Numbered from the stretch's first letter, positions 46,139 to 56,500 are shown. The stretch: 64,000 bases of DNA from Lysinibacillus parviboronicapiens (GCF_003049575.1 NZ_PYWI01000002.1:62001-126000), one strand, 5' to 3'. Notes: generated from the letters alone by a model not told the origin. Numbers and translations are program-made.

Positions 46139-47866
46139 ATGGGGATGAAAACGATGGAGAAATTAAAAGCTTTACCACTGCAGTATAATTTGCCTGATTA
46201 TGAGGATGTAGCAGCAACACATGATTGGGCAGAGACAGAAAAGGCATTTAGTTGGTTTGAAACAGGCCAAGTGAATATGGCTTATGAGGCAATTGATCGT
46301 CATACGGAAACAATTCGTAAGAACAAAGTAGCTCTTTATTACAATGATGGTAAGCGTAAAGAGGCATATTCTTTCAATGAAATGAAAAAGTTAACGAACA
46401 AGGCTGCGAATGTATTAAAATCTGCGACAAGTCTAGAAAAAGGCGATCGCTTATTTATTTTTATGCCACGTTCGCCAGAGCTGTATTTCACATTATTAGG
46501 CGCATTAAAAATGGGTGTGATAGTTGGACCACTTTTCGAAGCGTTTATGGAAGGAGCGGTATATGATCGACTTTCTGATAGCGATGCGAAAGTATTAGTA
46601 ACAACGCCAGAGTTGCTTGAACGTGTACCTTTAGCTAAGTTACCAAATTTGCAGCACGTATTTTTAGTGGGTACTGACATTGATGAAACGACACAAATTT
46701 TAGATTTCAATAAACGCTTGAAAGAGGCTCCTTCTCAGTTTGATATAGAATGGGTAGACCGTGAGGATGGTATGATATTACATTATACATCTGGATCAAC
46801 CGGTGCACCGAAAGGCGTATTGCATGTACATAATGCAATGCTCCAACAGTATCAATCGACACAATGGGTGCTTGATTTACGTGAGGATGATATTTACTGG
46901 TGTACGGCTGATCCAGGTTGGGTAACAGGTACATCTTATGGTATTTTCGGGCCGTGGTTAAATGGTATCACAATGTTGATTGTAGGCGGAAGATTCTCAC
47001 CACAGGCTTGGTATCAGGCAATTGAGGATTATAGTGTAACAGTGTGGTATAGTGCACCAACAGCTTTCCGTATGTTAATGGGTGCAGGTAGTGGCGTGCT
47101 AGAAAACTATGATTTGTCATCCCTCCGACACGTATTATCAGTAGGAGAACCTTTGAATCCTGAGGTTATTCGCTGGGGTTACGAGGAATTAGGGCACCGT
47201 ATTCATGATACATGGTGGATGACTGAAACAGGCGCACATATGATCTGTAATTACCCAAGTATGGATATCAAGCCAGGTTCAATGGGAAAACCATTACCAG
47301 GTGTACACGCCGCAATTGTGGATGATGCGGGTGAGGAAGTTCCACCATTCACAATGGGGAACTTGGCGGTGCGTCGGGGTTGGCCAGCCATGATGCGTCA
47401 AATTTGGGGTAATCCAGAGCGTTATGAATCATACTTCTTGAAAGGTGAGTGGTATGTATCTGGAGATTCTGCTTATATGGATGATGAAGGTTACTTCTGG
47501 TTCCAGGGACGCGTAGATGATGTTATTATGACAGCTGGAGAACGTGTTGGACCGTTTGAGGTGGAAAGTAAACTGCTTGAGCATCCAGACATAATCGAAG
47601 CAGGTGTTATCGGTAAGCCGGACCCAGTACGTGGAGAAATTATTAAGGCGTTCGTATCTTTACGTGAGGGTATTGAGCCGTCTGATGCTCTGATTGACAA
47701 TATTCGTGATTTTGTAAAGAAAGGTCTGTCGGCTCATGCAGCACCGCGTGAAATTGAATTTAAAGAAAAGCTTCCAAAAACTCGTAGCGGTAAAATTATG
47801 CGCCGTGTGTTAAAAGCATGGGAGCTAGATTTACCAACAGGAGATCTTTCCACAATGGAAGATTAA
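46139..47866 (+). CDS. acsA: Acetyl-CoA synthetase
   Basis: 575-aa AMP-forming ligase turning acetate, ATP and CoA into acetyl-CoA. Motifs: ATP/AMP loop YTSGSTGAPKG, WMTETGAHM, SGDSAYMDDEGYFWFQGR, and the C-terminal catalytic lysine in TRSGKIMRR (about residue 552), the site acetylated by AcuA. Start ATG 46139 has AAAGGGG 7 bases upstream. Paired with divergent acuABC, it forms a complete acetate-activation switch. Ends in a good terminator. Confidence 0.95.
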   Translation: MGMKTMEKLKALPLQYNLPDYEDVAATHDWAETEKAFSWFETGQVNMAYEAIDRHTETIRKNKVALYYNDGKRKEAYSFNEMKKLTNKAANVLKSATSLEKGDRLFIFMPRSPELYFTLLGALKMGVIVGPLFEAFMEGAVYDRLSDSDAKVLVTTPELLERVPLAKLPNLQHVFLVGTDIDETTQILDFNKRLKEAPSQFDIEWVDREDGMILHYTSGSTGAPKGVLHVHNAMLQQYQSTQWVLDLREDDIYWCTADPGWVTGTSYGIFGPWLNGITMLIVGGRFSPQAWYQAIEDYSVTVWYSAPTAFRMLMGAGSGVLENYDLSSLRHVLSVGEPLNPEVIRWGYEELGHRIHDTWWMTETGAHMICNYPSMDIKPGSMGKPLPGVHAAIVDDAGEEVPPFTMGNLAVRRGWPAMMRQIWGNPERYESYFLKGEWYVSGDSAYMDDEGYFWFQGRVDDVIMTAGERVGPFEVESKLLEHPDIIEAGVIGKPDPVRGEIIKAFVSLREGIEPSDALIDNIRDFVKKGLSAHAAPREIEFKEKLPKTRSGKIMRRVLKAWELDLPTGDLSTMED

Positions 47867-47948
47867 TAGTTTAGTAGTGCACAATTCAGCATTTGGACGT
47901 GCTGACACTGAAGCATCAGTGATCTTTATTCGAAAGATGCATAAAGAT

Positions 47949-47996
47949 AAGGCGGGAATTCATTCGGTTAGCGAAGGAGTTCCCGCCTTCTTTTTT
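47949..47996 (+). terminator. Terminator of acsA
   Basis: Perfect 10-bp stem AAGGCGGGAA (47949-47958) with TTCCCGCCTT (47980-47989), then CTTTTTT. Confidence 0.88.
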
Positions 47997-48033
47997 CTGA
48001 ATATGTGATAGCGAGTAGGAATATAATACTTTT

Positions 48034-48106
48034 TTGACAGAGTATTAAGAAAATACTATAAATAAATAAAAATTCATTTGACTTAATAAATATACAGACG
48101 TATACT
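48034..48106 (+). promoter_or_regulatory. Tandem sigma-A promoters of argCJBD with an ARG-box-like operator
   Basis: P1: TTGACA (48034-48039), 17-base spacer, TATAAA (48057-48062). P2: TTGACT (48078-48083), 17-base spacer, TATACT (48101-48106). Between them ATAAATAAAAATTCATTT (48062-48079) matches the ArgR/AhrC ARG box (ATGAATAAAAATTCAT-type) with about one mismatch. The box touches the P1 -10 and the P2 -35, so arginine-bound repressor would block both. Confidence 0.72.
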
Positions 48107-48135
48107 GTTTTTAACTTATTTCAGAGGTGAGTGCA

Positions 48136-49170
48136 GTGAAAGTAGGAATTGTTGGCGCAACAGGATATGGCGGTTTGGAACTAATTCGTTTTTTACATAA
48201 TCATCAGGCAGTGGAGCACATTGATTTATTTACATCCTCAGAAGAAGGTGTTGTATTTTCTTCAAAGTTTGGACATTTAGTTAATATAGCTGATACGCCA
48301 TTGCAAAAAATTGATGATGAGACATTAGAGAAATTTGATGTTGTCTTTACGAGTACCCCTTCTGGCGTGACAAGTGAGCTATTACCGCCATTGGTAGGAA
48401 AAGGTCCAAAGTTAATTGACTTGTCAGGTGACTACCGGTTAAAAGATCCAGCAAGCTATGAAGCGTGGTACGGTAAAAAAGCTGCACCGCCAGAAATCAT
48501 TCAGCAAAGTGTTTATGGTTTAACAGAATGGAATGCAGACAATGTGAAAAATGCTTCTCTCATTGCAAATCCAGGATGCTATCCAACAGCAGTCTTGCTT
48601 TCACTTTTACCATTATTAAAAGAAAAATTGATAGATTCAAACTTTCTAGTAATTGATGCAAAGAGTGGTATTTCAGGTGCTGGTAATAAGCCATCACAGA
48701 CGACCCATTTTAGTGAAGTTAATGAAAGCTTCTCCATCTATAAAACAAATACACATCAACATATTCCAGAGATTGAACAGGCCATCTCCATGTTTGCGGG
48801 TGTGGATACAGCGATTTCCTTTAATACACATTTAGTGCCTATGACGCGTGGTATTTTAACGACAGCATATGCACCTATGATGCCAGATGTAACAGAGAGT
48901 CAATTGGTCGCTTGTTTACGAGCTACATACGAAAAGCATCCATTTGTGCGAATTATAACAGATGTGAATAGTCTTGCGACGAATCGTGTAAGGGGCTCGA
49001 ACTACTGCGATATTTTTGTAAAGGTTGATAGTCGTACAAAACGCGCTACAATAGTTGCTGTCATTGACAATTTAGTCAAGGGGGCAGCAGGCCAAGCAAT
49101 TCAAAATATGAACGTTCAGTTTGGCTTACCGCAAACGACAGGACTTGATGTTGTGCCGTTTTTCATTTAA
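48136..49170 (+). CDS. argC: N-acetyl-gamma-glutamyl-phosphate reductase
   Basis: 344-aa NADPH-dependent reductase, third step of arginine synthesis. Nucleotide loop GIVGATGYGGLELIR at the N-terminus, catalytic Cys in ANPGCYPTA (about residue 147), and HQHIPEIEQ. The start is GTG 48136, with GAGGTG 6 bases upstream; GTG 48127 would overlap the ribosome-binding site. First gene of argC-argJ-argB-argD. Confidence 0.94.
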   Translation: MKVGIVGATGYGGLELIRFLHNHQAVEHIDLFTSSEEGVVFSSKFGHLVNIADTPLQKIDDETLEKFDVVFTSTPSGVTSELLPPLVGKGPKLIDLSGDYRLKDPASYEAWYGKKAAPPEIIQQSVYGLTEWNADNVKNASLIANPGCYPTAVLLSLLPLLKEKLIDSNFLVIDAKSGISGAGNKPSQTTHFSEVNESFSIYKTNTHQHIPEIEQAISMFAGVDTAISFNTHLVPMTRGILTTAYAPMMPDVTESQLVACLRATYEKHPFVRIITDVNSLATNRVRGSNYCDIFVKVDSRTKRATIVAVIDNLVKGAAGQAIQNMNVQFGLPQTTGLDVVPFFI

Positions 49171-49230
49171 TAGCATACAAAAAAACGGTGTGCTTCTCTT
49201 ATTTCAAACAATCTAAGGAGGAATTTCATT

Positions 49231-50463
49231 ATGACATTAACAGCATCAACAAATATTATGAAAAAATTATCAAGTAAAAATATCGTCTCGCCTAAGGGCT
49301 TTAAGGCCGCTGGGATGCATTGTGGACTAAAGCATAAGAAAAAGGATTTAGCAGTTTTAGTGAGTGACGTACCAGCAAGTGTAGCTGGTGTATTTACAAC
49401 AAATGCAGTACAGGCTGCACCGTTGAAAGTAACAAAAGAAGTAGTTTACACAACTAAAAGAATTCAGGCGATGATCGTGAACTCTGGGAATGCCAATGCT
49501 TGTACAGGTAAGCAAGGTGTACAGGATGCGTTAACAATGCAAACTTTAACAGCTGAGAAGTTAGGTATTGAGGCAAATCTAGTTGGCGTTTGCTCAACTG
49601 GCGTTATCGGAGAAATTATGAAAATGGAGCCTATCGAGAGCGGTATTGCTCAACTAGAACCCCAAGATAATCTTGAAAGTGCTATCGATTTTGCGCAGGC
49701 AATTATGACAACCGATACGGTCATGAAAAATACGAGCTATAGCACAATTGTAGATGGCAAAGAAGTCATTATTGCGGGTGTTGCAAAGGGCTCAGGAATG
49801 ATTGAGCCTAATATGGCAACAATGCTTGGCTTTATTACAACAGATGCCAATATTGAATCGGATGTATTACAAGCAGCATTGTCAGATGTAACTAACCTTA
49901 CATTTAATGCAATCACAGTAGATGGGGACACATCTACAAATGATACGGTAGTAGTGATGGCAAATGGCTTAGCCGGCAACGAATCTTTAACAACTGCACA
50001 TCCAGATTGGCAAAATTTCTATTATACTTTAAAAACAGTTGCACAAGACTTAGCGAAGATGATTGCCAAAGATGGAGAGGGCGCAACAAAACTAATAGAA
50101 GTTGAAGTGGAAGGTGCCATTTCTGATGAGGAAGCGCGTAAGATTGCAAAGACAGTTGTTGGTTCGCCGCTTGTAAAAACAGCAGTATTTGGTTGTGATG
50201 CAAACTGGGGGCGTATTATTGCAGCGGTTGGCTACAGTGATGCAACAGTTGACCCTGACAAAATTACGATTCAAATCGGTGGCGCAACAATGGTTGAAAA
50301 CGGTGAGCCAATTCCTTTCTCAGAAGATGAGTTAATTCAAATTTTGAAAATGCATGAAGTGAAAATTTATGTGTCACTTGGTATAGGTGAGGGCAAGGGG
50401 CATGCATGGGGATGTGATTTAACTTATGACTACGTGCAAATCAATGCATCATACCGCTCGTAA
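49231..50463 (+). CDS. argJ: Bifunctional ornithine acetyltransferase / N-acetylglutamate synthase
   Basis: 410-aa enzyme that recycles the acetyl group from N-acetylornithine to glutamate. It is made as a precursor that cuts itself before a threonine; that site is seen in EPNMATMLGF (about residue 193). Other conserved parts: SGNANACTGKQG and CDANWGRI. AAGGAGGA lies 9 bases before ATG. The end overlaps the argB reading frame. Confidence 0.94.
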   Translation: MTLTASTNIMKKLSSKNIVSPKGFKAAGMHCGLKHKKKDLAVLVSDVPASVAGVFTTNAVQAAPLKVTKEVVYTTKRIQAMIVNSGNANACTGKQGVQDALTMQTLTAEKLGIEANLVGVCSTGVIGEIMKMEPIESGIAQLEPQDNLESAIDFAQAIMTTDTVMKNTSYSTIVDGKEVIIAGVAKGSGMIEPNMATMLGFITTDANIESDVLQAALSDVTNLTFNAITVDGDTSTNDTVVVMANGLAGNESLTTAHPDWQNFYYTLKTVAQDLAKMIAKDGEGATKLIEVEVEGAISDEEARKIAKTVVGSPLVKTAVFGCDANWGRIIAAVGYSDATVDPDKITIQIGGATMVENGEPIPFSEDELIQILKMHEVKIYVSLGIGEGKGHAWGCDLTYDYVQINASYRS

Positions 50464-51217
50464 ACGCATGGTCATTAAGCTTGGTGGTAGTACACTTGAA
50501 GGCTTAAATAAAGCGTTTTTTGAGAACTTTAAAAAATTACAGGATAGCGGCGTTGAACTGATTATTACACACGGTGGTGGTCCTGCTATTAATCGCGAAC
50601 TTGCAGCACAAGGCGTTGAATCCCATGCATTGAATGGCATCCGTGTAACGAGTGAGTTAGCAATTGAGATAGTACAGTCAACACTAATTGGTAAGGTGAA
50701 TCCAGCACTTGTCCATCAATTGACAACTGCAGGTATTATGGCAGTTGGTTTAAATGGCTTTGACAATCATTTGATTGTAGCAAATTTACTAGACAAAGAT
50801 GTTTACGGCTTTGTCGGCGAGGTTCAGTCCGTAAATACAACACTTTTAGAAGTGTTAATTAATGCGGGCATTGTACCTGTAGTTGCTTGTGTGGGGGCCG
50901 ATGAAGATGGTCAGGCACTTAATATTAATGGTGATACCGTTGCAAGTGAAATCGCGCTGGCAGTGAACGCTGATAGCTTGTTGCTTGTCACAGATGTAGC
51001 AGGTATTCGTATTGAAGATGAATACCAAACAGAGGTAACACCTTCCCTGATAGCTCAGTGGATTGAGCAAGGCCATATCTACGGTGGCATGATTCCGAAG
51101 GTGCAAGGTGCAATTGATTGCCTAGATGCCGGTATCCCATCGGTACAAATTGTTGGGGATCATTTATTAGGTACAACTATTAAAACTTCATCTAGTAAAA
51201 GTCTTTCTTCATTATAG
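50444..51217 (+). CDS. argB: Acetylglutamate kinase
   Basis: 257-aa amino acid kinase phosphorylating N-acetylglutamate. Motifs: VIKLGGSTLEG (ATP loop), THGGGPAINRE, NINGDTVASEIA and GGMIPKV. The start is ambiguous: ATG 50426, 50444 or 50468, none with a clear ribosome-binding site. I chose 50444, which overlaps argJ by 20 bases. Translation probably depends on ribosomes finishing argJ. Confidence 0.9.
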   Translation: MHHTARKRMVIKLGGSTLEGLNKAFFENFKKLQDSGVELIITHGGGPAINRELAAQGVESHALNGIRVTSELAIEIVQSTLIGKVNPALVHQLTTAGIMAVGLNGFDNHLIVANLLDKDVYGFVGEVQSVNTTLLEVLINAGIVPVVACVGADEDGQALNINGDTVASEIALAVNADSLLLVTDVAGIRIEDEYQTEVTPSLIAQWIEQGHIYGGMIPKVQGAIDCLDAGIPSVQIVGDHLLGTTIKTSSSKSLSSL

Positions 51218-51303
51218 TAGTGAGTTGGGTATTCGTCTTAACGAAGGTTTAACGAGATTTTTTCGAAGTATTTATTGAGTGGGTTCGATTAATATCTGGA
51301 CAA

Positions 51304-51321
51304 ATTACGCCAAGGCGTAAT
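51304..51321. repeat. Short palindrome, repeat C copy 2 (upstream of argD)
   Basis: ATTACGCCAAGGCGTAAT, a perfect 18-base palindrome 20 bases before the argD start. Same core as 37811-37828. In both cases it lies just ahead of a ribosome-binding site. Confidence 0.55.
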
Positions 51322-51341
51322 CAATAGAAGGAGCGGATAAC

Positions 51342-52472
51342 ATGAGTGCTCTATTTGGAAACTACGGCAAACGTCGTGCGCAAATCGTCAAAGGGCAAGG
51401 AACTGTTGTGGAAGATGCTAAGGGCAAAAAATATTTAGATTTTACAAGTGGTATTGCTGTTGTTAGTCTCGGGCATGCACATCCTGCAATTGTGAAGGCG
51501 GTACAACAACAAAGCGAGAAGTTATGGCATATTTCCAATCTATTTGAAATACCTGGACAGGAAACGGTTGCACAAAAATTAGTGGCAGATACGCATTTCA
51601 CTTATGCGTTTTTCTGTAATAGCGGTGCTGAAGCAAATGAAGCTGCTATTAAGCTGGCACGTAAGCATACAGGGAAAAACCATATTATAACTTTTGAAAA
51701 ATCGTTTCATGGGCGCACTTTTGGAGCAATGTCTGCAACGGGTCAAGGAAAGGTACATAATGGCTTTGGACCACTTGTAGATAAATTTACGATTCTACCT
51801 TTCAATGATGTTGAATCTCTAGAAGCGACGGTTGATGATACAGTTGCAGCAATTATGCTAGAAATGATACAAGGAGAAGGGGGCGTAAACAGCGTAACAC
51901 CTGAATTTGCAGCCTCACTTGCAAAAGCATGTGCGGAAAAAGGGATTCTACTAATTGTGGATGAAGTTCAAACGGGTATCGGACGTACAGGGACACGTTT
52001 TGCCTATGAGCAAACTGTGTTGAAACCACATATCGTAACATTAGCAAAAGGCTTAGGCAGTGGCTTCCCAATCGGTGGAATGCTTGGAACAGCTGAGCTC
52101 TACGATACATTTGGACCGGGCACGCATGGGACAACATTTGGCGGTAATCCACTAGCAATGAGTGTTGCAGAAACAGTGCTAGATCACGTCTTTGCACCGG
52201 GTTTTTTACACAATGTGCAAGATCTATCCGCCTATTTTATAAAACAATTGAAAGCCAATTTACCGACGACCTATACGGTGCAAGGGCAGGGCTTATTGCT
52301 GGGTATTGGCTGTGGCGACACTGAGGTAGCATCTTATATCAAAGAGGCTGAAGAAAAGGGCTTACTCTTAGTGGGAGCGGGGCCGAACGTTATCCGACTC
52401 CTTCCACCACTGACGGTCTCAAAAGCGGAAATCGATGAAGCCATAGCGATTTTAAAAAGCATATTACGATAA
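51342..52472 (+). CDS. argD: Acetylornithine aminotransferase
   Basis: 376-aa PLP aminotransferase (class III) converting N-acetylglutamate semialdehyde to N-acetylornithine. Motifs: FCNSGAEANEAAIKLAR, DEVQTGIGRTG and the PLP lysine in TLAKGLGSGFPIGG (about residue 233). A GGAG site precedes ATG. A 124-base gap with repeat C separates it from argB. In B. subtilis the run continues with carAB and argF; these are absent here. Confidence 0.93.
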   Translation: MSALFGNYGKRRAQIVKGQGTVVEDAKGKKYLDFTSGIAVVSLGHAHPAIVKAVQQQSEKLWHISNLFEIPGQETVAQKLVADTHFTYAFFCNSGAEANEAAIKLARKHTGKNHIITFEKSFHGRTFGAMSATGQGKVHNGFGPLVDKFTILPFNDVESLEATVDDTVAAIMLEMIQGEGGVNSVTPEFAASLAKACAEKGILLIVDEVQTGIGRTGTRFAYEQTVLKPHIVTLAKGLGSGFPIGGMLGTAELYDTFGPGTHGTTFGGNPLAMSVAETVLDHVFAPGFLHNVQDLSAYFIKQLKANLPTTYTVQGQGLLLGIGCGDTEVASYIKEAEEKGLLLVGAGPNVIRLLPPLTVSKAEIDEAIAILKSILR

Positions 52473-52474
52473 AA

Positions 52475-52510
52475 AGCGTGCACCCTTAAAACGGGGTGCA
52501 GGCCTTTTCC
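52475..52510 (+). terminator. Terminator of the arg operon
   Basis: Core 7-bp stem TGCACCC (52479-52485) with GGGTGCA (52494-52500), flanked by AAGC/GCCTT and followed by TTTT. Confidence 0.75.
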
Positions 52511-52535
52511 TATTTATAAAATCCAAAATCAGTAA

Positions 52536-53441
52536 TCAATTCCGTTGAGACATGATTGTTTCTTGTTGTTCTTTTACTAAGGAGTTAATTAGCTTAGGCA
52601 GCCAATCGTTTAGCTGACTAAATGTAAAGCCTGTTGCTTCTGCCTTGGCATTCGACATATACCAATCTGCTGGAATAGCGTAAGGAGATTGTGAATTTGC
52701 ATCGCCTCCTAACAGTGAAACTTTCGCATGCTTGCCACTTGCTTCTTCAATAAGTCCAAGTAAGTCTTTTAATGAAATAGCACCACTTGCTGTGGCATTG
52801 AATGGTCCCTCAATTGTAGAAATACCTGCAAAATATAAAAATGCAGCGGCCTCATCATCGGTAATAAAACTCATTTTTGCATCGACATTTGTAAGTGTAA
52901 TGGGTTGTTCATTTACTATACGCTCCACATGAAAGTTTAAACGGCGTGTATAGTCTTGTTCGCCCACAACGATTGGGAAACGCACTGTCACAACAGGGAA
53001 CGAAGCTTTTTTAAATAGTACTGCTTCCGCTTGACGTTTACCTTCACTATAAGTGAAATCCTGTCGATTCCCCATACGAATTTCATAGTTATACGGGTTA
53101 AAATCGGCTTCTGTTTTTACAATACCATCTGCTTCATAAGTCGCAAGCGTTGAGGTAAATATAAGCTTGGTTGTTTTACCTTCTAGAATTTCTATAATCT
53201 TTTGTGCATCTTTTGGAGAATAGCAAATATTATCGTAGACAATATCCCATGTCGTATTCGAAAGTGCTTGAACTAATGTATGTTCATCATCTCGATCAGC
53301 GATAAGTTGATGCACTTGAGAGCCAAAAGGATTGCCACTTTGACCACGTGTTAAAATCGTTACATCATGACTGTTTTGAAGGCAAAGTTCCACTAATTTT
53401 CTCCCCAAAAAACGTGTGCCCCCTAAAATTAAAATTTTCAA
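52536..53441 (-). CDS. NAD-dependent epimerase/dehydratase family protein
   Basis: 301-aa extended short-chain dehydrogenase. NAD loop GGTRFLGRKLVEL at the N-terminus, catalytic pair in YSEGKRQAE (Tyr-x-x-x-Lys). Members act on nucleotide sugars or bind RNA; the substrate here is unknown. Start codon is TTG 53441, with AGGGGTGG 8 bases upstream. Single gene on the minus strand downstream of the penicillin-binding protein gene, separated by a terminator. Confidence 0.83.
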   Translation of the reverse strand: MKILILGGTRFLGRKLVELCLQNSHDVTILTRGQSGNPFGSQVHQLIADRDDEHTLVQALSNTTWDIVYDNICYSPKDAQKIIEILEGKTTKLIFTSTLATYEADGIVKTEADFNPYNYEIRMGNRQDFTYSEGKRQAEAVLFKKASFPVVTVRFPIVVGEQDYTRRLNFHVERIVNEQPITLTNVDAKMSFITDDEAAAFLYFAGISTIEGPFNATASGAISLKDLLGLIEEASGKHAKVSLLGGDANSQSPYAIPADWYMSNAKAEATGFTFSQLNDWLPKLINSLVKEQQETIMSQRN

Positions 53442-53479
53442 CGTTAATCCACCCCTTCATGTAGTTGTCTTCTCTATCA

Positions 53480-53523
53480 TGACAAAAAACCGGCTCACTA
53501 CAATTTAAATAATGTAGTGAGCC
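53480..53523 (-). terminator. Terminator of the penicillin-binding protein gene
   Basis: Perfect 11-bp stem (53492-53502 with 53513-53523). On the minus strand it follows the stop by a few bases and ends in GGTTTTTTG. Confidence 0.85.
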
Positions 53524-53529
53524 TGTTTA

Positions 53530-56500
53530 TTATTGACTTGGCTTTTCAGGAGGTGGGGTTGTGGTTGTGCCACCATTATTTTCTCCAGTGGAGCCATTAC
53601 CGTTGTTATTACCGTTGTTATTACCGTTGTTATTACTGTTGTTGTTGCCATTGTTTGAGCCATTGGAACCGTCAGAGCCATTGCCATTTTCAGTGCCTGT
53701 GCCATTATTTCCTGAACCATTCCCATTATTCGAACCATTTTCATTACCCGAACCTTCATTGCCATTTGTAGGTGGAGTAGGTGGTTGTTCTTGATTTTCT
53801 TCTGGATCAGGTTCAGTTTCGCTGCCACCTGTAGATACAACATTGGATTGAGCTGAGGTCAATCCTGTAATATCGACAGCTACAACTACATATGCTTGTC
53901 CACTTGCAACTGAAATACTTTGTGTAGCTTCTAGTACTGAATTGACTAGAGTATTCCCGCCATTCGTCACGTTATATATACGATAGCCGACAACATCATT
54001 GGAAGAGCCAGACCAAGATAAGGTATTGCCATTAATCGCTGCCGTTACAGTTGCTGGTGGACTTCCATCTGCTGGGAAATCGACGGCTGATACTGATGAA
54101 TTCGATAATGATGAATTTTTTGGAAGTAAACTTCCAGGATTTCCTCCAAGTCTTCCTAGCATACGTTTAATAAAGGCTTGGTTAATACCCGCACCACCTG
54201 ATTTTACAAACTCTGATGGCGTATTTGGGTGTGCGTTGTATGTCTTTCCTTTAATCGTTACAACGCTTGAAGATGCTAAGCTATCATCTGGCTGTGATGG
54301 TAAAAATACTTTAGCATTAAATAAATCTGAGCGCACTAACCCAGCATTTGAACATGCTGCAGAGGGTGCTAATCCAGAAATACCACAGAATGAAGCGGTC
54401 ACTACATTTTTTGGTGCCTTAAAGTTCGTAGGAGCATCAATTAATTTTGGATCCACATCGTACATAGCATTCATTAAGGTACCCCATAGTTTGTTAATAC
54501 GGACACTTGGTTGCAAATACGTATTATTAAATGCATATAATGAACGTTGCTTATCATAGCCCATCCATACGCCTAATGAAACATTCGGATTATAGCCGAC
54601 TAACCAAACATCTTTGTACTCTTGTGAAGTACCAGTTTTGGCAGCGAAATCAGAAGAGAATTTTAATGTATTTCTGGCAACTGTTCCTGTTCCTTTAGTT
54701 AAAACATCACGCATCATGTCTGTGACAATATAAGATGTTTCAGGACTAAATACTTGTACAGGTTCTACTTCATGTTGATAGATGATATTACCATCTAAAT
54801 CTTCAATTTTTTCAATCATATAAGATTCAATAAATTGACCACCGTTCGCAAACGTTGCAAAGGCATTTGTATTTTCTTCAACAGTCGTTCCTACTTCTAA
54901 TGCCCCAATACCTGTTGCAAGATTCGTATAATCTTCAGGCTGTAGCTTAGAGAAGCCCATTTTAGCTAAATATTCGGCAGGACGTTTATTAATAATATCA
55001 TTGTACAAACGTAATGCAGACAAGTTTTGTGAATCAGCTAATGCTTCACGTGCAGGAATCAGTCCACGCTCATCACTCGTAATATAGTTGTTGGGACTCC
55101 AAGAGCCGATAGAGAATTTCACGTCTACTAGTGGGCTACCTGCACCAATAACACCGTATTCTACTGCTGGAGCATAAACGAGTAATGGCTTCATCGTCGA
55201 ACCATTTGGTCGAAAAGCTTGAGTCGCATGGTTTAACTCTGTAGTTTTAAAGTCACGACCACCAACGAAGCTTAAAATACGTCCTGTACTATTTTCAATT
55301 AAAATACTGCCAACTTGTACAGGCATTTCAATATCTATTTCTTCACCTGTTATAGGGTCCTTACCTTTACCTGTATACGTATGGCCGTAGTATTTAAAGT
55401 TATCTGCCGCTTTTTGCATGGCATCGTACATGTCTTTATTAATAGTAGAATAAATACGATAGCCCTTTGAACGGACATCGCGGTCTGCCAAAATCATATA
55501 CTTTTCTTTTAATTTTTTTTCTGTTGTCAAGCGTTCTGGATCTACGCCATCTTCTTTCGCTAGCTTTGCAGCAATAATTTCTTTTGCACGATTTTCAAGC
55601 TCATACGTTAACCAAGGATAGCGATCTTCTGATGCTATTTCTGGTGAACGGAAGTCTGCTGTAATGTCGTAATTTATTGCGTCTTTGTACTGCGTATCGT
55701 TAATATAGCCTGCTTCTTTCATGCGGTAAAGAACAGTTTTCATACGATCAATACCTGGCTTAAGAGCCTCTTCGCTTTTTAGTACACCTGTATTCGTAAA
55801 TGGAGTATAAGCATAAGGAGCTTGCGGAATACCAGCTATGTAAGCGGCTTGCGCTAGAGATAAATCTTTGGCCTTTACTCCGAAAATTCCGTCAGCTGCT
55901 GTTTCAACCCCTGCAATATTACGACCAGAAGCATTACGGCCATAAGGAATAATATTTAAATAGGACTCTAAAATTTCTTCCTTAGTCATAAAGTGTTCTA
56001 AACGCATAGCGAGTAGAATTTCTTTTGCTTTACGTTCATACGATACTTCATTTGTTAATACTTGGTTTTTAATAAGTTGTTGTGTTAATGTAGAGCCACC
56101 TGTTTGTGTCGCAGAATTTGTCACGTCTTGCAGTAGCCCACGAATAACAGCTTTCGGAACAATGCCATTATGTTCCCGGAAATATTCGTCCTCTGTTGCT
56201 AGTACGGCATTAATAACATCTGGTGCCACAGCGCTTAGTGACGTTTCACGGCGATCTAAATCGGTGCGCAATTTCCCGATATAAATATCGTTGGCAAAAT
56301 AAATTTCACTTGTTTCCTCATAGTTGAAAATATGCTCACGTAATTCTTCTTTAGAGCGCAGTGGTTCTTCTTTTACAAGTGAGGCGAAGTAGCCGGCGCC
56401 AACCGAGCCAACAAATACAGTGCCTACCAATGCAAAGACTAAAAATAGTAAAAATAAGTTCCAGGTAACACTACCTGAAATACGTAATGTCTTCATCCAT

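Noticed and set aside
53600-53660. Regular 12-base repeats resembling a CRISPR-like or satellite array
   Set aside because: They have no spacers and lie in the coding sequence for the Asn/Gly-rich tail of the penicillin-binding protein.
53561-53794. Plus-strand open frame rich in Leu and Pro
   Set aside because: Antisense shadow of the low-complexity tail of the penicillin-binding protein, with no ribosome-binding site.
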